Assembly: GCA_016202645.1 (NCBI GenBank) | Contig: JACQOF010000046.1 | Span: forward strand, 1-6,819 | DNA: 6,819 nt | Origin: a bacterium | Lineage (GTDB): Bacteria > Lindowbacteria > 2-12-FULL-62-27 | Reading direction: 5' to 3' | Part shown: positions 5,993 through 6,819 of the stretch, piece by piece | Position numbering within the stretch: position 1 is the stretch's first letter | Layout: the number at the start of each line of letters is the position of its first letter | Made by a program: the position numbers and the translations under genes | Notes under the pieces: model-generated | What the model saw: only the letters and a program-made list of their open reading frames with translations | What the model was told of the DNA's origin: nothing | The model's database searches: none

Positions 5993-6819
5993 TGGTATTT
6001 CCGGACGACGTCCCGGTTGAAATAGGCCTCGAGATTTTCCGGGTTCAACCGAACCGCCTCCTCAAACGCCTGATAAGCTTCCTTCATGAGACCCTTCTTG
6101 AAATAGTACGCTCCCAGCATCGTGAAGGATTCGGTCGATCTCGAATCAAGTTCGATGCTTTTCCGGATCGCCGCGTGGGCTTCATCCAGGCGGTTCATCA
6201 TAAAATAGGTCCGGGCAATGTTGTAGAAGAGATTTGCGTCTTTTGGAATATGGGCCGTGCCTTCGCGGTAGGCCGCGAGCGCCTGCGTGTAGTCCCCCTG
6301 GTCATGATAAATGTTTCCCATCCCCTTATAAATCGCCCCGCGGACTTCAGGATCAAGATTTCCGGCAAGGAGCTTGTTGTATTCATTGAATGCGGTCTGG
6401 CCGAGCCGGAGCCGGCCGGCCGTGTAGGCCAGCATGAATCGGGGATACGTTTCCTCGGGTTTGAGTTCAGCCGCCAGTTTGTAGGCGTCGAAGGCTTTAT
6501 TGAGAAATTCCGCCTCAAAGAGAACCTCGGCCTGGGCCAGCACATACGTGAAATTCCCGGGCTCGGCGTCGACCGCCTTGGTGATCTCGCGGATGCTCTC
6601 CTCGAGTTTCCGGTTCCGCCGGAGAGTCCTCGCGAGGTTGTAATGGAGCCAGGGAGAATCCCTCAAGCGGATCGCCTCGCCGTACAGTTCCTCGGCGCCG
6701 CTTAAGTCCCCCGAATCGTCGAAGACCGACGCCAGCCCCGAGAAGGCGTCGGCTTTGAGCGTGGTGGTGAGTTGCTCGTAGGGATTGGGTCCGAGGGTCT
6801 GGTTGAAAAAGTCGTGGGC
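5989..6819 (-). CDS. TPR-repeat protein (N-terminal part outside window)
   Basis: The frame stays open to the window edge, so the gene begins beyond 6819 and the last 276 residues are seen. They form about seven consecutive tetratricopeptide repeats of 32-36 residues, at roughly visible residues 22-53, 54-87, 88-121, 122-157, 158-192, 193-226 and 227-260. The helix signatures are clear, for example 'GNIYHDQGDYTQALAAYREG', 'ARTYFMMNRLDEAHAAIRKS' and 'GAYYFKKGLMKEAYQAFEEA', each ending near a Pro or Ser. TPR arrays are protein-binding scaffolds. No enzyme domain is visible here; any signal peptide, lipoprotein box or catalytic domain would lie upstream. The codon at 6666 that could be taken for a start is a TTG inside a repeat and should not be used. 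The stop overlaps the GTG of the PHP gene, so the two are probably co-translated. Confidence 0.9.
   Translation of the reverse strand, partial: AHDFFNQTLGPNPYEQLTTTLKADAFSGLASVFDDSGDLSGAEELYGEAIRLRDSPWLHYNLARTLRRNRKLEESIREITKAVDAEPGNFTYVLAQAEVLFEAEFLNKAFDAYKLAAELKPEETYPRFMLAYTAGRLRLGQTAFNEYNKLLAGNLDPEVRGAIYKGMGNIYHDQGDYTQALAAYREGTAHIPKDANLFYNIARTYFMMNRLDEAHAAIRKSIELDSRSTESFTMLGAYYFKKGLMKEAYQAFEEAVRLNPENLEAYFNRDVVRKYQ

Noticed and set aside
5060-6025. Plus-strand open frame of 321 codons opposite the PHP gene
   Set aside because: The minus strand carries the full PHP motif set in the same bases; the plus-strand translation shows no domain.
6412-6422. GGCCGGCC-type palindromes in the TPR gene, also in sucD
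   Set aside because: Such palindromes are expected by chance at this GC content and are not arranged or spaced in any regular way.

Overview
This 6.8-kb window is dense, GC-rich chromosomal DNA holding eight protein genes in two converging gene strings. No stretch over about 300 bases lacks a gene. The presence of waaA (Kdo transfer to lipid A) indicates a Gram-negative bacterium with lipopolysaccharide, and sucCD indicates TCA-type energy metabolism. The organism cannot be named from the sequence. A SucC signature resembling Thermus/actinobacterial enzymes more than the classical E. coli form hints at a lineage outside the gamma-proteobacteria, but this is a weak inference from memory.

Left half, plus strand (1-3422): the 3' part of a poly(A) polymerase-like gene (pcnB, cut by the window edge), then sucC and sucD (beta and alpha subunits of succinyl-CoA synthetase), then a short unrecognised gene for a membrane-anchored or secreted protein. 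Three of the four genes are joined by 4-base stop/start overlaps. Only sucC-sucD has a gap (22 bases), and it carries a normal ribosome binding site.

Right half, minus strand (reading from 6819 down to 3397): a TPR-repeat protein (N-terminus outside the window), a PHP-domain metal-dependent phosphoesterase, waaA, and a small hotdog-fold thioesterase of the PaaI type. All three junctions are 4-base overlaps, so the string looks like one translationally coupled operon. The two strings meet tail to tail with a 26-base overlap of coding sequence.

All five overlap junctions use GTG or TTG starts and none uses ATG. The most unusual local feature is a tandem 7-base repeat (five copies plus a partial) inside waaA that encodes a linker between the membrane anchor and the first glycosyltransferase domain. 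I see no mobile element, CRISPR array, RNA gene or phage gene. The window is mainly housekeeping, and I do not see convincing evidence of a wholly new system.
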